Positions 16,240 to 25,670 of a stretch of DNA of 34,924 nucleotides are shown one piece after another. This DNA comes from Chlorobiaceae bacterium. Its GTDB lineage: Bacteria > Bacteroidota > Chlorobiia > Chlorobiales > Chlorobiaceae. Position 1 is the first letter of the stretch. Each line of letters starts with the position of its first letter. The notes beneath the pieces are model-generated. The model was not told the origin of the DNA and did no database searches. It saw nothing but the letters and a program-made list of their open reading frames with translations. Position numbers and translations under genes: made by a program. The stretch lies in the NCBI GenBank assembly GCA_013334925.1, contig JAAXWP010000003.1, positions 96,771 through 131,694 of the forward strand, given 5' to 3'.

Positions 16240-18543
16240 TCACTGTTTTGTGTTAGTACCCTTCTTTTTCCCACGCCTGGCAGTAATCTGTTTTTTCACG
16301 AACTCACCGGCATGAAACGCATGTCGCTCGATCTCCTTCATGACTTCGCCGGCAGGAGGCAGCTTTCTGATGAACTCCTCGATGCTTTTCGTGTTGATCT
16401 CGCCCAGAAAACCCGGCGGATTGGCAAGCAGCTTGTCTATGGATACGATTCTCCTGGTCCCGCCCCAGTTCAGGACCGGAGCGATAGCCGGAACCTCGAG
16501 CCGTATCAGCGTATCGGCAGCACGACGCAGATCCTTGTACAGGGTACTCTCCCCCTGGCAGACCAGCACGACGATATCGACCGACAGTGCAAGGAACTCC
16601 GTCAGATCGCTCTGCAGAAGGGGCGCGTTGTCAACGCAGACATAATCATATTCTTTCCGGATGTGCTCGAGCAGCTCCGGTATGCGCAACCGTGGAGTTT
16701 TGCTGTCCAGGTTTATACCGGCAGGTATGATGTCGATCCTGAATTCGTCGTTGCGCAGGATGTATTCGCCTACAGCTCCCGTGCCTCCAAGGAATTCAGC
16801 CAGCCCTGCAGCATGGTCGGGAACGACACCAAGCCTGCGAAGTGAGGGGTTTGCGAGATCAGCTTCGATGAACAGGACTTTCGGCGCGATTCTGGCCAGC
16901 GCCTGGGCACAGTTCAAGGCGACAGACGAAGTTCCTACCTCGTTATCGACACCGGTAAAAAGAAAGAGCTTCGCATCGTTCTTCTTTTTTTCCAGATCGA
17001 ATTTTACAGCCAGACTGTTTATCGACTTCGCTGCAGGGTCTTCAGGCATGTCATGCAGCAACCGGTGGAAAAGAATGTCATCGGACGCTTGGGCAACCGG
17101 TTGCAGCGGTGGATAGCCAAGCGCCGCTTTAACCTCTTCGGGACGGCGAATGCGATTGTCGAACAGGTCGAATACAAAAAATATTCCGCCGACTCCACCG
17201 AACGCGAGTGCAAAAAAGGTGATCAGAAGCTTCTGCGTGTTTGAGCCTTTCGGTTGATCGGGTGTTCGCGCCCGGGACTCGATGGAAATACGTAACGGCG
17301 CTTTCCCCTCGACTTCGAGTTCATGAATTCTCGTATCGATGCGATCGAGCAGATCTCGGTTATGTTTCAGCCGGGCAGTCAGTGATTCGCCAAGTTGCAG
17401 CCCCAGAGAAACCCTGGCGGCCTCTTCCTTGGTCTTCTGAAGCTCTGTCAATATCTCCTCTTCCGTCTGCTTTGCCTTTTCCGATCTGTTTCTGATATCG
17501 ATCAGCTCCTTTTTCAGGTCATAATCCCTTTTGCCATAAAGAATCTTCCTGGCATTTGTCCGGATTTCATTTTCGAGCGACTTTTCATAGTTCTTCATGG
17601 CCTTCATCCGCTGTTCGACATAGATGCGGTCAGGATTCTGCGATGTAAGCCCGTCGGTGGTACTCCTCATCTGCTGCTGCTGCTGGTAGGTCCACGATGT
17701 GGTGAAATCAAGCGACTGGTCGTTCATGACCCGCTCCTCGACCATAGGATCGAGCGACAGCGCTTTATGCTCCCTGCCGGCTCTCACCGCTTGCTGAAAA
17801 GCGTTTTTCGTCGATATCTCCTCGGCGAGCGCGGCAACATATGCCGCTTGAAGCGCCTCTGCTTTTTTTGCGGAAAGGTTGTAGGTTTCCGAAAAATCAG
17901 CTGTTGCAATCTCTTTGGTTAACATGCTCAGGCGAGCTTCGATTGTGGCGATATCGTTGCCCAGCACCAGCTTTTCGCGATACAGGTAATTCAGTCTTTC
18001 CCTGTCCTGCATTTCATTTCCCTTTCGCACCTTGTCGAGATATGCCTCCATGAGGTTATTGAGCAGCGGTGCCAGCCCCTCTTTTTTCGGACTCGACGCC
18101 ATCAGATCGATCAGATGGGTGCCGGAAACCGGATTGATCTTGACAATGGCCGGAAGGATATCGGCGCATTTGTCGGCAGGTAGATTCACCGGAAGAACCG
18201 CAGCCTTTTGCTTCCGCGAAAGTTTTTCGACCGTTTTTTTCAGGACCTCGAAACTCATCATACGCTTGGCCTGCGTATTGGCATAATCCCCGTAGTAGTT
18301 GATAATGGACGGATCTTCCGATGTGGTGATCAGGGTGGGTATAACCGGATCAATCCTCATGACGGCATGCACCTCATAATTCGGTTTGCTGATCAGCAGC
18401 ACGACAGGCACCGTCATCGTGAAGAGAAACGACGCAATGACGAGGATGAAGAGCCCGTAACGCTTCACAAAACCAAGCGCGTCGAACGGTTTTGACGGTT
18501 TCCCGAAGGGAAGGGCCTCTCGTATGGCATTCTCTTTCAGCAT
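16240..18543 (-). CDS. Wzc/GumC-like chain-length protein with degenerate BY-kinase domain
   Basis: A 767-residue polysaccharide co-polymerase. Transmembrane segments at about residues 30-52 and 440-462 bracket a long periplasmic region of coiled-coil character, including a QQQQQ stretch. The cytosolic BY-kinase-like domain starts near residue 525. Its Walker A loop reads GVDNEVGTSSVALN, where the usual Lys of GEGKS/T is Thr. The Walker A' (VLFIEADLANPSL) and Walker B (YDYVCVDNAPLL) motifs are recognisable. The C-terminus is Lys/Arg-rich with no tyrosine cluster. It probably sets chain length with Wzy and Wza but should not autophosphorylate in the standard way. It overlaps the wzx gene by 7 bp. 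Confidence 0.87.
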   Translation of the reverse strand: MLKENAIREALPFGKPSKPFDALGFVKRYGLFILVIASFLFTMTVPVVLLISKPNYEVHAVMRIDPVIPTLITTSEDPSIINYYGDYANTQAKRMMSFEVLKKTVEKLSRKQKAAVLPVNLPADKCADILPAIVKINPVSGTHLIDLMASSPKKEGLAPLLNNLMEAYLDKVRKGNEMQDRERLNYLYREKLVLGNDIATIEARLSMLTKEIATADFSETYNLSAKKAEALQAAYVAALAEEISTKNAFQQAVRAGREHKALSLDPMVEERVMNDQSLDFTTSWTYQQQQQMRSTTDGLTSQNPDRIYVEQRMKAMKNYEKSLENEIRTNARKILYGKRDYDLKKELIDIRNRSEKAKQTEEEILTELQKTKEEAARVSLGLQLGESLTARLKHNRDLLDRIDTRIHELEVEGKAPLRISIESRARTPDQPKGSNTQKLLITFFALAFGGVGGIFFVFDLFDNRIRRPEEVKAALGYPPLQPVAQASDDILFHRLLHDMPEDPAAKSINSLAVKFDLEKKKNDAKLFLFTGVDNEVGTSSVALNCAQALARIAPKVLFIEADLANPSLRRLGVVPDHAAGLAEFLGGTGAVGEYILRNDEFRIDIIPAGINLDSKTPRLRIPELLEHIRKEYDYVCVDNAPLLQSDLTEFLALSVDIVVLVCQGESTLYKDLRRAADTLIRLEVPAIAPVLNWGGTRRIVSIDKLLANPPGFLGEINTKSIEEFIRKLPPAGEVMKEIERHAFHAGEFVKKQITARRGKKKGTNTKQ

Positions 18544-20297
18544 GACGGACTACTTTGCTTGGAAAACGGCAACAGTTCAAGCGCCTTCTTTTTCTCTTCC
18601 CCATCGAGCACGGTTATCCAGAACAATCCGGCTGCAGCGAGAACATAAAAACCGCCGCACAGCAGAACCTGGATAACGGTCGGAATCCTCCCTGAAACAG
18701 GAAACTGCCAGGTTATGGCAAAAACGATCGCGGCGGGCAGCACCGGGACGAATGCCGGCAGCATGCTATGGGATATGAACTTTCCGACCCCGATGTGGAA
18801 GGTGGCATTGCTTCTCCAGTACAGGTAAGACGTGCTCAGCATCGAACTGGCGGCTATCGAAGCGGCCGCTCCCGTCAGTCCCCAGACAGCGGTGGCGGCA
18901 GGAATCCAGATCAGAAAGAGGATCACCTGAATCAGCATATACTCGAGTTCCCGCCCGTTGCGGTCAATTCCCCTGAAGATCATCGTGACCGGTCCGGTGC
19001 CGAGCTGGATAGGATAGGCGATGGAGAGAAATATCATCACATTGGCCGCGATCGAGTAGTTATCCCCCACCCAGGCGTTGATAAGGGGATGAGCCATGGC
19101 GATGAGAAATATGAACAGGGTCGAACTGATCATATTGGTGAATCGTATGCCATTCAGATACAGACCCTTCAACTCATCGCTTTCGAGCCGGTTATCGGCA
19201 TGGATCTGGTTCCTGAGAATCATGAAAAGGATGATCGCAAGTATCGCAGCCACTATCGCGGGTATCTTTCCGGAAACCGGCAGCCGCGCCTGCAGCGGTT
19301 CGATGAGAAAAACCGGCACGAGCGCAAGCAGGGCTGCGGTTATGACGATAAGGAGATAGGTCGAAATCCTCTCCTTCACGGTATTCAGCTTCTCCCCCGT
19401 CCAGACGCCCTCGTGATGGGCGGCAGTTGAGAGAAACGGGCCGAAAGCGGACGAGGAGATGCTGCCGGCGGTAGATGGAAGCTTTCGACCGATCTCGAAC
19501 ATACCTCCCGCGGCCAGACCCGATATGGCCGTAATGAACAGCCGGTCAATCGCGGTAAGAAAAATGCCGAGGATACCGAGAACCTGGACCTTGCCGCCAA
19601 AACCCATGAACAGGCGGAAGTGCTCCCGGCTGACCAGTCTGTATGAAATGCGGAGTGATGGCAGGATCGAGCGGGCTATGGTCCAGCAGCCGGCGGTTTC
19701 CAGAACGAGCCGCAGGGCGAAGGCATACAACAGCCCCTTGACTCCCGCGCCCAGGGCCAGAAAGGAGAGAATCGCGGCGATTTCAATCAGGCCGGCAACG
19801 GTGGTCACCATTTTCTCCCTGGCGAACTCATGCATGCCGTTCAGAATGAACCGGAATCCGCCGAGTGTCAGCTCGAGACTGAACACTGCCGCCGTGCCGA
19901 GAAATACCGTGGATGCAAGAGTTTTCTGTGCATCCTGGATATGGAAGCTTTCGAGAATGAAGGGCATGATCAGAAACAGGATCGTACAGAAGAGCAGGCT
20001 GAACGAAAGCATGTAGGCGACGCCGGTCGAGAGCAGTTTGCTGATCTCTTTTTCCCTGCCATCTGCCAGATAACGGGCTGCATACCTGATATAGGTGCTG
20101 TTCACACCGAATCCCCCCATCCCTGCGTAAGAAAGAATGATGAAACTGAGCGACCAGAGCCCAAACTCGGCGAGTGAGATATAATGCAGAATCAGCGGGG
20201 TGAGCAACAACCGGCTGACCATGTAGATAATGGTCGCCACCATCCCCGAAAGGGCATTCCCGGCAAGTTGTTTTTGAGCTTTGGCTGTCTGTTCCAT
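18537..20297 (-). CDS. Wzx-like polysaccharide flippase (MOP superfamily)
   Basis: A 586-residue membrane protein with about fourteen helices, beginning with KQLAGNALSGMVATIIYMVS and GFGVNSTYIRYAARYLADGR. This is the layout of Wzx/RfbX-type lipid-linked oligosaccharide flippases. It should move the undecaprenyl-linked repeat unit to the periplasmic face for the Wzy-like polymerase. It is about 100 residues longer than many Wzx proteins; the extra length includes C-terminal helices and an ending rich in Lys/Glu. Its 3' end overlaps the wzc-like gene, and the GT8 gene lies 47 bp upstream. Confidence 0.85.
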   Translation of the reverse strand: MEQTAKAQKQLAGNALSGMVATIIYMVSRLLLTPLILHYISLAEFGLWSLSFIILSYAGMGGFGVNSTYIRYAARYLADGREKEISKLLSTGVAYMLSFSLLFCTILFLIMPFILESFHIQDAQKTLASTVFLGTAAVFSLELTLGGFRFILNGMHEFAREKMVTTVAGLIEIAAILSFLALGAGVKGLLYAFALRLVLETAGCWTIARSILPSLRISYRLVSREHFRLFMGFGGKVQVLGILGIFLTAIDRLFITAISGLAAGGMFEIGRKLPSTAGSISSSAFGPFLSTAAHHEGVWTGEKLNTVKERISTYLLIVITAALLALVPVFLIEPLQARLPVSGKIPAIVAAILAIILFMILRNQIHADNRLESDELKGLYLNGIRFTNMISSTLFIFLIAMAHPLINAWVGDNYSIAANVMIFLSIAYPIQLGTGPVTMIFRGIDRNGRELEYMLIQVILFLIWIPAATAVWGLTGAAASIAASSMLSTSYLYWRSNATFHIGVGKFISHSMLPAFVPVLPAAIVFAITWQFPVSGRIPTVIQVLLCGGFYVLAAAGLFWITVLDGEEKKKALELLPFSKQSSPSC

Positions 20298-20344
20298 CGA
20301 GTTACTGCCTGCTTTAGAGTATTTCCCGTTCTGTTTTCACCGAT

Positions 20345-21259
20345 TCATGCCGTTTTCTTCAGCATCTGCTTCATTTTTTTCCTGAGATCGGCAGGTATCA
20401 TCGATTTGAGCAGAAACATGGGCATCAGATCCGAATAGATGGCGTACCGGTAAGGGGTCATCCTGATGTATTTCCAGTACAGTTGCTTGTACGGATGGGT
20501 GTTTGTCCGGTGCCACGGCTTCGAACCGCTCGTATAGTGAATGACGACCGGGTGCGCCCTGGCCTCCCTGAGTTCCGCCGGGCTGAAACAGTCGAATTTC
20601 TTGTCGAAATCCCTGCTGAAGATCGACGACTGCTGGTTCCATTTGAGCGGCACCTTTTTCCAGTGCCCATCGATGACCGCATTCAGTCCGCACTGGTCGG
20701 GAAAGAGGATGACATCCTGGTTGTTCTCGATGAAATCGATCACCCGCTTCTGGATCCCGTCCCGCTTCCATTTTGCAAGATTGATGAGCATCATCCCAGA
20801 GTTGAAATAGACGGACTGAGGATTCATTTTCAGCTGGCGATGCCGGTCGAATCCCGGATCCTCGATGGCGCATACGTAATAGTCTCCGAGCTCCTCCTCG
20901 TAAAGCTCACGTATCGAGCCATTGACGACGATGTCGGAGTCGAGATAGAGAAGTTTCTCTTCATCGATGAGTTCAGGAATGAGCAGCCGGTAATAGGTCC
21001 CTTTCGGATAAAAGGGGTGAGCCGTGGCCAGCTCGACAAACAGGGCGTCCGAAACCGTTATGTTTTTCACTTCGCAGTCATACCGATCCGAGACGGACAT
21101 GATATTGCCGACACTTTTCCTCGACAGGCCGCTGCTGATCACATAGATCCTGAATGACAGGTCCCGGTTGTTCTCCAGCAGCGATACCATCGCGACGCAT
21201 ACATGCTGCACGTAGTTGTTATCGATCGCGAATACGATATTGACCCTCCTGCCGCTCAT
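20345..21259 (-). CDS. glycosyltransferase family 8
   Basis: A 304-residue GT-A enzyme of family 8, with the diagnostic segments in order. These are NIVFAIDNNYVQHVCVAMVS at the start, the metal-binding D-x-D in LLYLDSDIVVNGS (about residues 100-110), YFNSGMMLINLAKWK, NAVIDGHWKKVPLKWN and HYTSGSKPWH near residue 245. Family 8 enzymes transfer glucose or galactose with retention, often in lipopolysaccharide or EPS synthesis. AGGAG at the ideal distance supports ATG 21259. The basic C-terminus (ADLRKKMKQMLKKTA) may bind the membrane surface. Confidence 0.92.
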   Translation of the reverse strand: MSGRRVNIVFAIDNNYVQHVCVAMVSLLENNRDLSFRIYVISSGLSRKSVGNIMSVSDRYDCEVKNITVSDALFVELATAHPFYPKGTYYRLLIPELIDEEKLLYLDSDIVVNGSIRELYEEELGDYYVCAIEDPGFDRHRQLKMNPQSVYFNSGMMLINLAKWKRDGIQKRVIDFIENNQDVILFPDQCGLNAVIDGHWKKVPLKWNQQSSIFSRDFDKKFDCFSPAELREARAHPVVIHYTSGSKPWHRTNTHPYKQLYWKYIRMTPYRYAIYSDLMPMFLLKSMIPADLRKKMKQMLKKTA

Positions 21260-21293
21260 GCTTCTCCTGAAAGTTGATGGTTGTTATGCATCT

Positions 21294-22475
21294 TCATTTG
21301 TCGAGTGAAAGAAGATGATCGATCCTGTTCCGGAACGTCGTCTCGAAATCGTGCTGACTGGCAAAAACGACACTGTTTCGCGCCTTGCCGATTATTTCCG
21401 GCCTGTTTCCGTCCAGATGCGTGATGACCTTCGCCACGCCTTCGAGATCATCCATCTCCACGCCCCACCCGATATCGGCACGCTCAAGGATGCCCGCGAA
21501 TGCCCGGTTGGCATACCCGACAATCGGCACACCGCAGGCCAGAGTCTCCAGATAGGTGCAGGATGGATCGCTCTGACGATGCAGACAGACGAAGAGATCC
21601 GTATTCGCCTGTATCTCCGGCAGCAGCCTGCTGTAAAAATCGACAGCACCTGGCATGAACACTTGAGAGCCAAGATCGTGGCGCTCGACAAACGCTCTCA
21701 TCTCCCCATCCAGATCACCCGTACCATAGATCGTGAAGGTGAACGCCATCCCGCGCTCCTTCAGGAGCAAAGCGAGCCGAACGAGATGGTCTGCGCCCTT
21801 CATGCGGACCAGCCTGCCGGAAAAGGCGAGACGCAGGGGTTTGCCCTGTGATAGCACATCGATCCGCCGTTCGAGGTCGCTGTCCGTAATCATGTTCTCA
21901 CGGTATACACGAGTATCGAAATAGAGCAGACGGTTCTTCATTCCGCTGTAGTGATCGTACGCCGGAGTTCCGTTGGACTGAAGACCATCGGCCGCTTCGA
22001 AAGCCGCAATTCTTTTCTTCTCCTGCTGCCGGAGATAGAGTGACCGGCGAAGCAGAAGCAGCGGATTGTTCGTTTCGAGTGAGGCGATCTGGTACCTTGT
22101 TTCAGGTATGTACTCGATCACGTAAACACATTTCACCCCGACCTGTTGGCAAATTGCCGCGATATGCAGCTGATCGAACGCATCTCCCGACGCCAGAACC
22201 ATCGAGGCCTCACGAACATGCTCACTGCCTACCGTCTCCTCTTCCCGCAGAATCAGGCAGGCAAACGGCAGCTCTTCCTTATGGACACGGATCAGCCCGA
22301 ATGCGGGAGGTGCGGCCCCGGTCATCTTCATGACGCAGGAAACCTTTCCCGGCCATTTCCCTGCGTACTGCAGGATGCCGTCATAGAACTTCCTGTCGAA
22401 AATGATGACATCATTTTCTTTCCAGACGGCAACCGACGGAATGATGACCAGATGATGTTGATTCGGATGCGCCAT
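21294..22475 (-). CDS. glycosyltransferase family 4 (group 1)
   Basis: A 393-residue GT-B enzyme. The C-terminal half contains RLAFSGRLVRMKGADHLVRL, FTIYGTGDLDGEMRAFV, VFMPGAVDF, LFVCLHRQSDPSCTYLETLA and CGVPIVGYANRAF, the conserved order for family 4 glycosyltransferases. The N-terminal acceptor domain is divergent. AGGTGA precedes ATG 22475. It follows the Wza-like gene by 38 bp and should act in repeat-unit assembly. Donor and acceptor are unknown. Confidence 0.85.
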   Translation of the reverse strand: MAHPNQHHLVIIPSVAVWKENDVIIFDRKFYDGILQYAGKWPGKVSCVMKMTGAAPPAFGLIRVHKEELPFACLILREEETVGSEHVREASMVLASGDAFDQLHIAAICQQVGVKCVYVIEYIPETRYQIASLETNNPLLLLRRSLYLRQQEKKRIAAFEAADGLQSNGTPAYDHYSGMKNRLLYFDTRVYRENMITDSDLERRIDVLSQGKPLRLAFSGRLVRMKGADHLVRLALLLKERGMAFTFTIYGTGDLDGEMRAFVERHDLGSQVFMPGAVDFYSRLLPEIQANTDLFVCLHRQSDPSCTYLETLACGVPIVGYANRAFAGILERADIGWGVEMDDLEGVAKVITHLDGNRPEIIGKARNSVVFASQHDFETTFRNRIDHLLSLDK

Positions 22476-22513
22476 CGGCGTTCACCTGTATCCTGAGACT
22501 TTCATGGCCAAAA

Positions 22514-23719
22514 CTATTTTGAACTGGTTCCTGTGGTGGTCGTGCTGCTCGAATTCACGAACCCTTCCTGACCCCAGATTTTTTTCCTGAGCTCCTGCAT
22601 GACACCGAAACTCTCGAGAGACGATGTTCCCAGACTGAGCACTGAAAGCGTCGGAAGAAACTTTTCGAGCGTATAATTGAATTTTGCCATGCCGCTGGGG
22701 CTGATGTAGATGATGTCGTTGGACATCAGGGCAAAGTTCTGACTGAAATCACCGTGCTCGAGCATGCTCTTGAGATCGATCCTCATGACATCACCCTTGA
22801 GATTCTGCTGCCGGATGATGAAGACCTTCCCGGAGTCCGCATGTTTGTTCATACCACCCGCGAGCATGATGGCCTTGAGCACGTTCATGCCGTTCTTGAG
22901 CTGTATGGCACCCGGAGAAGCAACCTCGCCCATGACATAAACCAGTTCGTCCGCAGCCTCCGGGATATAGATGATGTCGTTGTTCTGGATCCTGGCGTTG
23001 AGTGCCATGTTGCCATTATTGAGCAGGTCCTGAAGATTCACCCAGATAACCGTGTCGTTCCCCCTTATGATGGCACATTTGGTCAGCGATGTCTCTTTGG
23101 CCTGATCCGGAAGGCCTCCGGCGAGTGCGAGCGCTTCGAGAAGGGTGCCTTTTCCGGGAAAATTCACGACGCCAGGCTTGCTTACGCGCCCAAGCACAAA
23201 TGCCTTGTTGTTGTGATACTCCTGAACCCTTATGGTTACCTCGGGCTTTATGTACAGCACTTCAAGTCTTTCCGTTATCAGCCGTTGCGACTCCTCGGGA
23301 GTCCGGTTCATGACATTGATGCCCCCAATCCGCGGGACGACGATATATCCATCAGGAGATACGATGATATTCTCCTGGGAGAGTTCCGGCCGGTGCCAGA
23401 CCTGCAGACTCACGACGTCACCCGGACCAAGCCGGTACTGATAAGCTTCCCGGGGCGTAACCGAATCGATCTTTTCTGAAGTGGCATACTCCTGAACTTT
23501 TGGAGGAAGCTCCGCCTTGAAAGCCTTCTGCGGAGAGGTCGACGGCAGTCGGGTCTCCTTTGGCGATATGGAGGTACAGGAACTCAGCAGGCACAACAGA
23601 GCGGCAAAAAACGTGAACGATCGCCCATGGCGAAAGACCGGCCTGTCGATCCGGAAACCCGGTAATCTGCGGCAGACTCGCACCGCAGGCCATTGGCATA
23701 TATGTTCAGGCACCTTCAT
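22514..23719 (-). CDS. polysaccharide export lipoprotein, Wza-like (SLBB domains)
   Basis: A 401-residue outer-membrane export protein counted from ATG 23719, which overlaps the preceding acetyltransferase by 14 bp. The N-terminus has an unusually long basic leader before the hydrophobic core FTFFAALLCLLSSC, whose L-S-S-C looks like a lipobox. The poly-export domain follows (YRLGPGDVVSLQVWHRPELS, then SPDGYIVVPRIGGI). Two SLBB beta-grasp repeats come next: KAFVLGRVSKPGVVNFPGKG and VYVMGEVASPGAIQLKNGMN. It should form the outer-membrane channel partnering the Wzc-like protein. The C-terminus ends in a Ser/Thr-rich tail. The start is uncertain because no ribosome-binding site is obvious. Confidence 0.88.
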   Translation of the reverse strand: MKVPEHICQWPAVRVCRRLPGFRIDRPVFRHGRSFTFFAALLCLLSSCTSISPKETRLPSTSPQKAFKAELPPKVQEYATSEKIDSVTPREAYQYRLGPGDVVSLQVWHRPELSQENIIVSPDGYIVVPRIGGINVMNRTPEESQRLITERLEVLYIKPEVTIRVQEYHNNKAFVLGRVSKPGVVNFPGKGTLLEALALAGGLPDQAKETSLTKCAIIRGNDTVIWVNLQDLLNNGNMALNARIQNNDIIYIPEAADELVYVMGEVASPGAIQLKNGMNVLKAIMLAGGMNKHADSGKVFIIRQQNLKGDVMRIDLKSMLEHGDFSQNFALMSNDIIYISPSGMAKFNYTLEKFLPTLSVLSLGTSSLESFGVMQELRKKIWGQEGFVNSSSTTTTGTSSK

Positions 23720-24233
23720 GTGCAGGTGATTTTTTGGGGATGATCTTTGCTGGGATTCCAACAGCGATGCAGTTATCCGGAACCGAAGCGATGACAACGG
23801 CGTTGGCTCCGATATCGACATTGTCGCCAATCGTGATATTGCCGAGAATTTTCGCCCCCGTCCCGATATTGACATTGTTACCGATACGAGGTGCGGTCTT
23901 CTCCTCGATATTTTTCAACCCGACCGTGACACCATTCCGGATGATGCAATTGTCACCGAAACTGGCATACCCACTGACGATGATATCGCCGAAATGCTCG
24001 ATCCTGAAGTTCGAGCCGACGGGAACTTCACAGGGAAGCTCGACACCGGTAAGGATCTGGACGACTTTGTAGCAGCTTTTGTACAGGAAAGAAAAGGGCT
24101 TCCTGATCAGACCGCTCTTGATCGTGTAGCGCCACTGGCCAAGCCGGTAAACAACCATGACCCAGAACCCCTGACTGCTCCATTTTCCTTCGTAGGTCGC
24201 AAGATCGGCCCGTATGTTCCTTAGCGGATTCAT
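23706..24233 (-). CDS. serine acetyltransferase-like hexapeptide transferase
   Basis: A 175-residue left-handed beta-helix acetyltransferase starting MNPLRNIRADLATYEGKWSS at ATG 24233, 5 bp after the preceding glycosyltransferase. The frame continues upstream, but only inside that neighbour. It has the CysE-like D-x-x-x-Y-E-G-K start, the catalytic-type histidine in FRIEHFGDIIVSG, and hexapeptide repeats from IGNNVNIGTGAKILGN to VDIGANAVVIASVPDN. The expected role is O-acetylation of an EPS sugar. It differs clearly from the other CysE-like protein at 14570-15088, so the polymer may carry two acetyl groups. Confidence 0.85.
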   Translation of the reverse strand: MNPLRNIRADLATYEGKWSSQGFWVMVVYRLGQWRYTIKSGLIRKPFSFLYKSCYKVVQILTGVELPCEVPVGSNFRIEHFGDIIVSGYASFGDNCIIRNGVTVGLKNIEEKTAPRIGNNVNIGTGAKILGNITIGDNVDIGANAVVIASVPDNCIAVGIPAKIIPKKSPAHEGA

Positions 24234-24238
24234 GAGGA

Positions 24239-25225
24239 TCACCAGGGGGTTGATGGAGAAACCCGGCCGAATCTGGTGTCCCTGAGCGACCGGAGGATCT
24301 GCCGTATGACGGCAACCGCGGTCGCCCGTTTCGATGCGGCATCCCCGGAGCGGAACACCATGTTCTTCACCAGGCGTACGGCATACCACAGCAATTCGGT
24401 ACCGGCGCTTGCCGCCACCCCGGCAACGCCCTTGTTTTTGCGGTAATAGAGCCACTCGCTTCGCATTCTGAAGGAGAGCACCTGAGCCGCCTTGTCGTCA
24501 AAAGTCTTGTCCTTTCGCGTTTTGCTGCTGGCTCCGCCAATATGCGTCACCGCCGCATCGGGGATGTAGTAGATTTTCCAGCCGGCCTTTTTCGCCCTGA
24601 GGCAGAGATCGGTCTCTTCGTAATAGATGTAAAACCGGTTGTCAAATCCGCCAATGCTGTCCAGCATCTCCTTGCGAACGATGCTGAAGGTCCCCGGAAC
24701 CCAATCCACCTCGATCGGTTTGTCATGGGCGAAACCGCCGAATTCGTGACGGTTGAACAACGTGGAGTCGGGAAACTTCGCGCTCAGACCCGCGAGTGTG
24801 AACAGTTTGGAAAGCGGAGACGGAAAACGCCTCGCAGAGGGTTCGAGCCGTCCTTCCGGAGAGAGCACCTTGCCGCCGCAAAGCCCGCAATCGGGCGTAG
24901 CATCCATAAATTTCAGGCCATTGGCGATCGATGCCGGCTTTACGAATGCGTCTGGATTGAGCAACACGATATACCTGCCCCTGACGAGACTGAAGGCCTG
25001 GTTGTTCGCGGCAGCAAATCCCATATTCTCCCGGTTCGCTATGAGATGGACCTCCGGGAACTCGTTTTTCACCATCGAGGCCGATCCGTCGTGAGAATCG
25101 TTGTCGACGACAAAAACCTCCATCTCGAGACCCTGCGTATGCATGAACAACGACTCGAGGCACTGTTTCAGAATGTCTCTGGTGTTGTAACTGACGATGA
25201 TTACGGATACCATCTGATCTGCCAT
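24239..25225 (-). CDS. glycosyltransferase family 2 (rhamnosyltransferase-like)
   Basis: A 328-residue GT2 enzyme with a clear GT-A fold: VSVIIVSYNTRDILKQCLES at the start, VVDNDSHDGS, ANRENMGFAAANNQA, the metal-binding VLLNPDAFVKP, and FYIYYEETDLCLRAKKAGWK containing the E-E/T-D catalytic region. The NPD form of the DxD motif is typical of the WbbL-type rhamnosyltransferase group. A short hydrophobic segment near the C-terminus may contact the membrane. It is the first sugar-adding gene after the regulatory module, 15 bp beyond the RsbW-like gene. Confidence 0.87.
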   Translation of the reverse strand: MADQMVSVIIVSYNTRDILKQCLESLFMHTQGLEMEVFVVDNDSHDGSASMVKNEFPEVHLIANRENMGFAAANNQAFSLVRGRYIVLLNPDAFVKPASIANGLKFMDATPDCGLCGGKVLSPEGRLEPSARRFPSPLSKLFTLAGLSAKFPDSTLFNRHEFGGFAHDKPIEVDWVPGTFSIVRKEMLDSIGGFDNRFYIYYEETDLCLRAKKAGWKIYYIPDAAVTHIGGASSKTRKDKTFDDKAAQVLSFRMRSEWLYYRKNKGVAGVAASAGTELLWYAVRLVKNMVFRSGDAASKRATAVAVIRQILRSLRDTRFGRVSPSTPW

Positions 25226-25240
25226 TTATGGGGTTCGGGG

Positions 25241-25663
25241 TTAACCAGCCTTTTTAATCATCGACAGCAGGTTCATGTCGTTTTCCCGTGAATACAGGAC
25301 CTGATCCATGAGCTGACGTATCAGCAACAGACCATATCCCCGGTCAGGATAACTCAATATGTCCGGTGCCGGGATATCGGGGTCGAAAGCCGGATTGGTG
25401 TCCCGCACACTGACCATGAGTTCGTTCTGATCGGAACTGAAACAGATGATGATCTGCCCATCTGTTTCTGGATTTGCCGCATTGCGAACCGAATTGGAGA
25501 AGGCTTCCGCGACGGAAAGCTCGAACGCGTGGCAGAACTCCTGGCGTTTTTCCCAGATTCCCACCTGTCTCGAAAAGATCTCGGCAACCATGCTTGCGGC
25601 ATTCGAGGCAAGCCGGGCATAGCTGATCTCCGAAGGAAAGCTCATTGTTATGAAAGTGTCCAT
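25241..25663 (-). CDS. RsbW/SpoIIAB-like serine kinase (anti-sigma type)
   Basis: A 140-residue HATPase_c_2 protein starting at ATG 25663, 7 bp past the STAS gene; the longer frame only overlaps that gene. The ATP-binding boxes are intact: N box in FELSVAEAFSNSVRNA, G1 in VRDTNPAFDPDI and G2 in DRGYGLLLIRQLMD. Such kinases phosphorylate a serine in partner STAS proteins and bind a sigma factor or other target when the STAS partner is phosphorylated. Two candidate STAS partners (25671-26006, 27411-27764) and a PP2C-type phosphatase are in the same operon. No sigma factor is encoded in the window, so the final target is unknown. Confidence 0.87.
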   Translation of the reverse strand: MDTFITMSFPSEISYARLASNAASMVAEIFSRQVGIWEKRQEFCHAFELSVAEAFSNSVRNAANPETDGQIIICFSSDQNELMVSVRDTNPAFDPDIPAPDILSYPDRGYGLLLIRQLMDQVLYSRENDMNLLSMIKKAG

Positions 25664-25670
25664 CAGCCGC

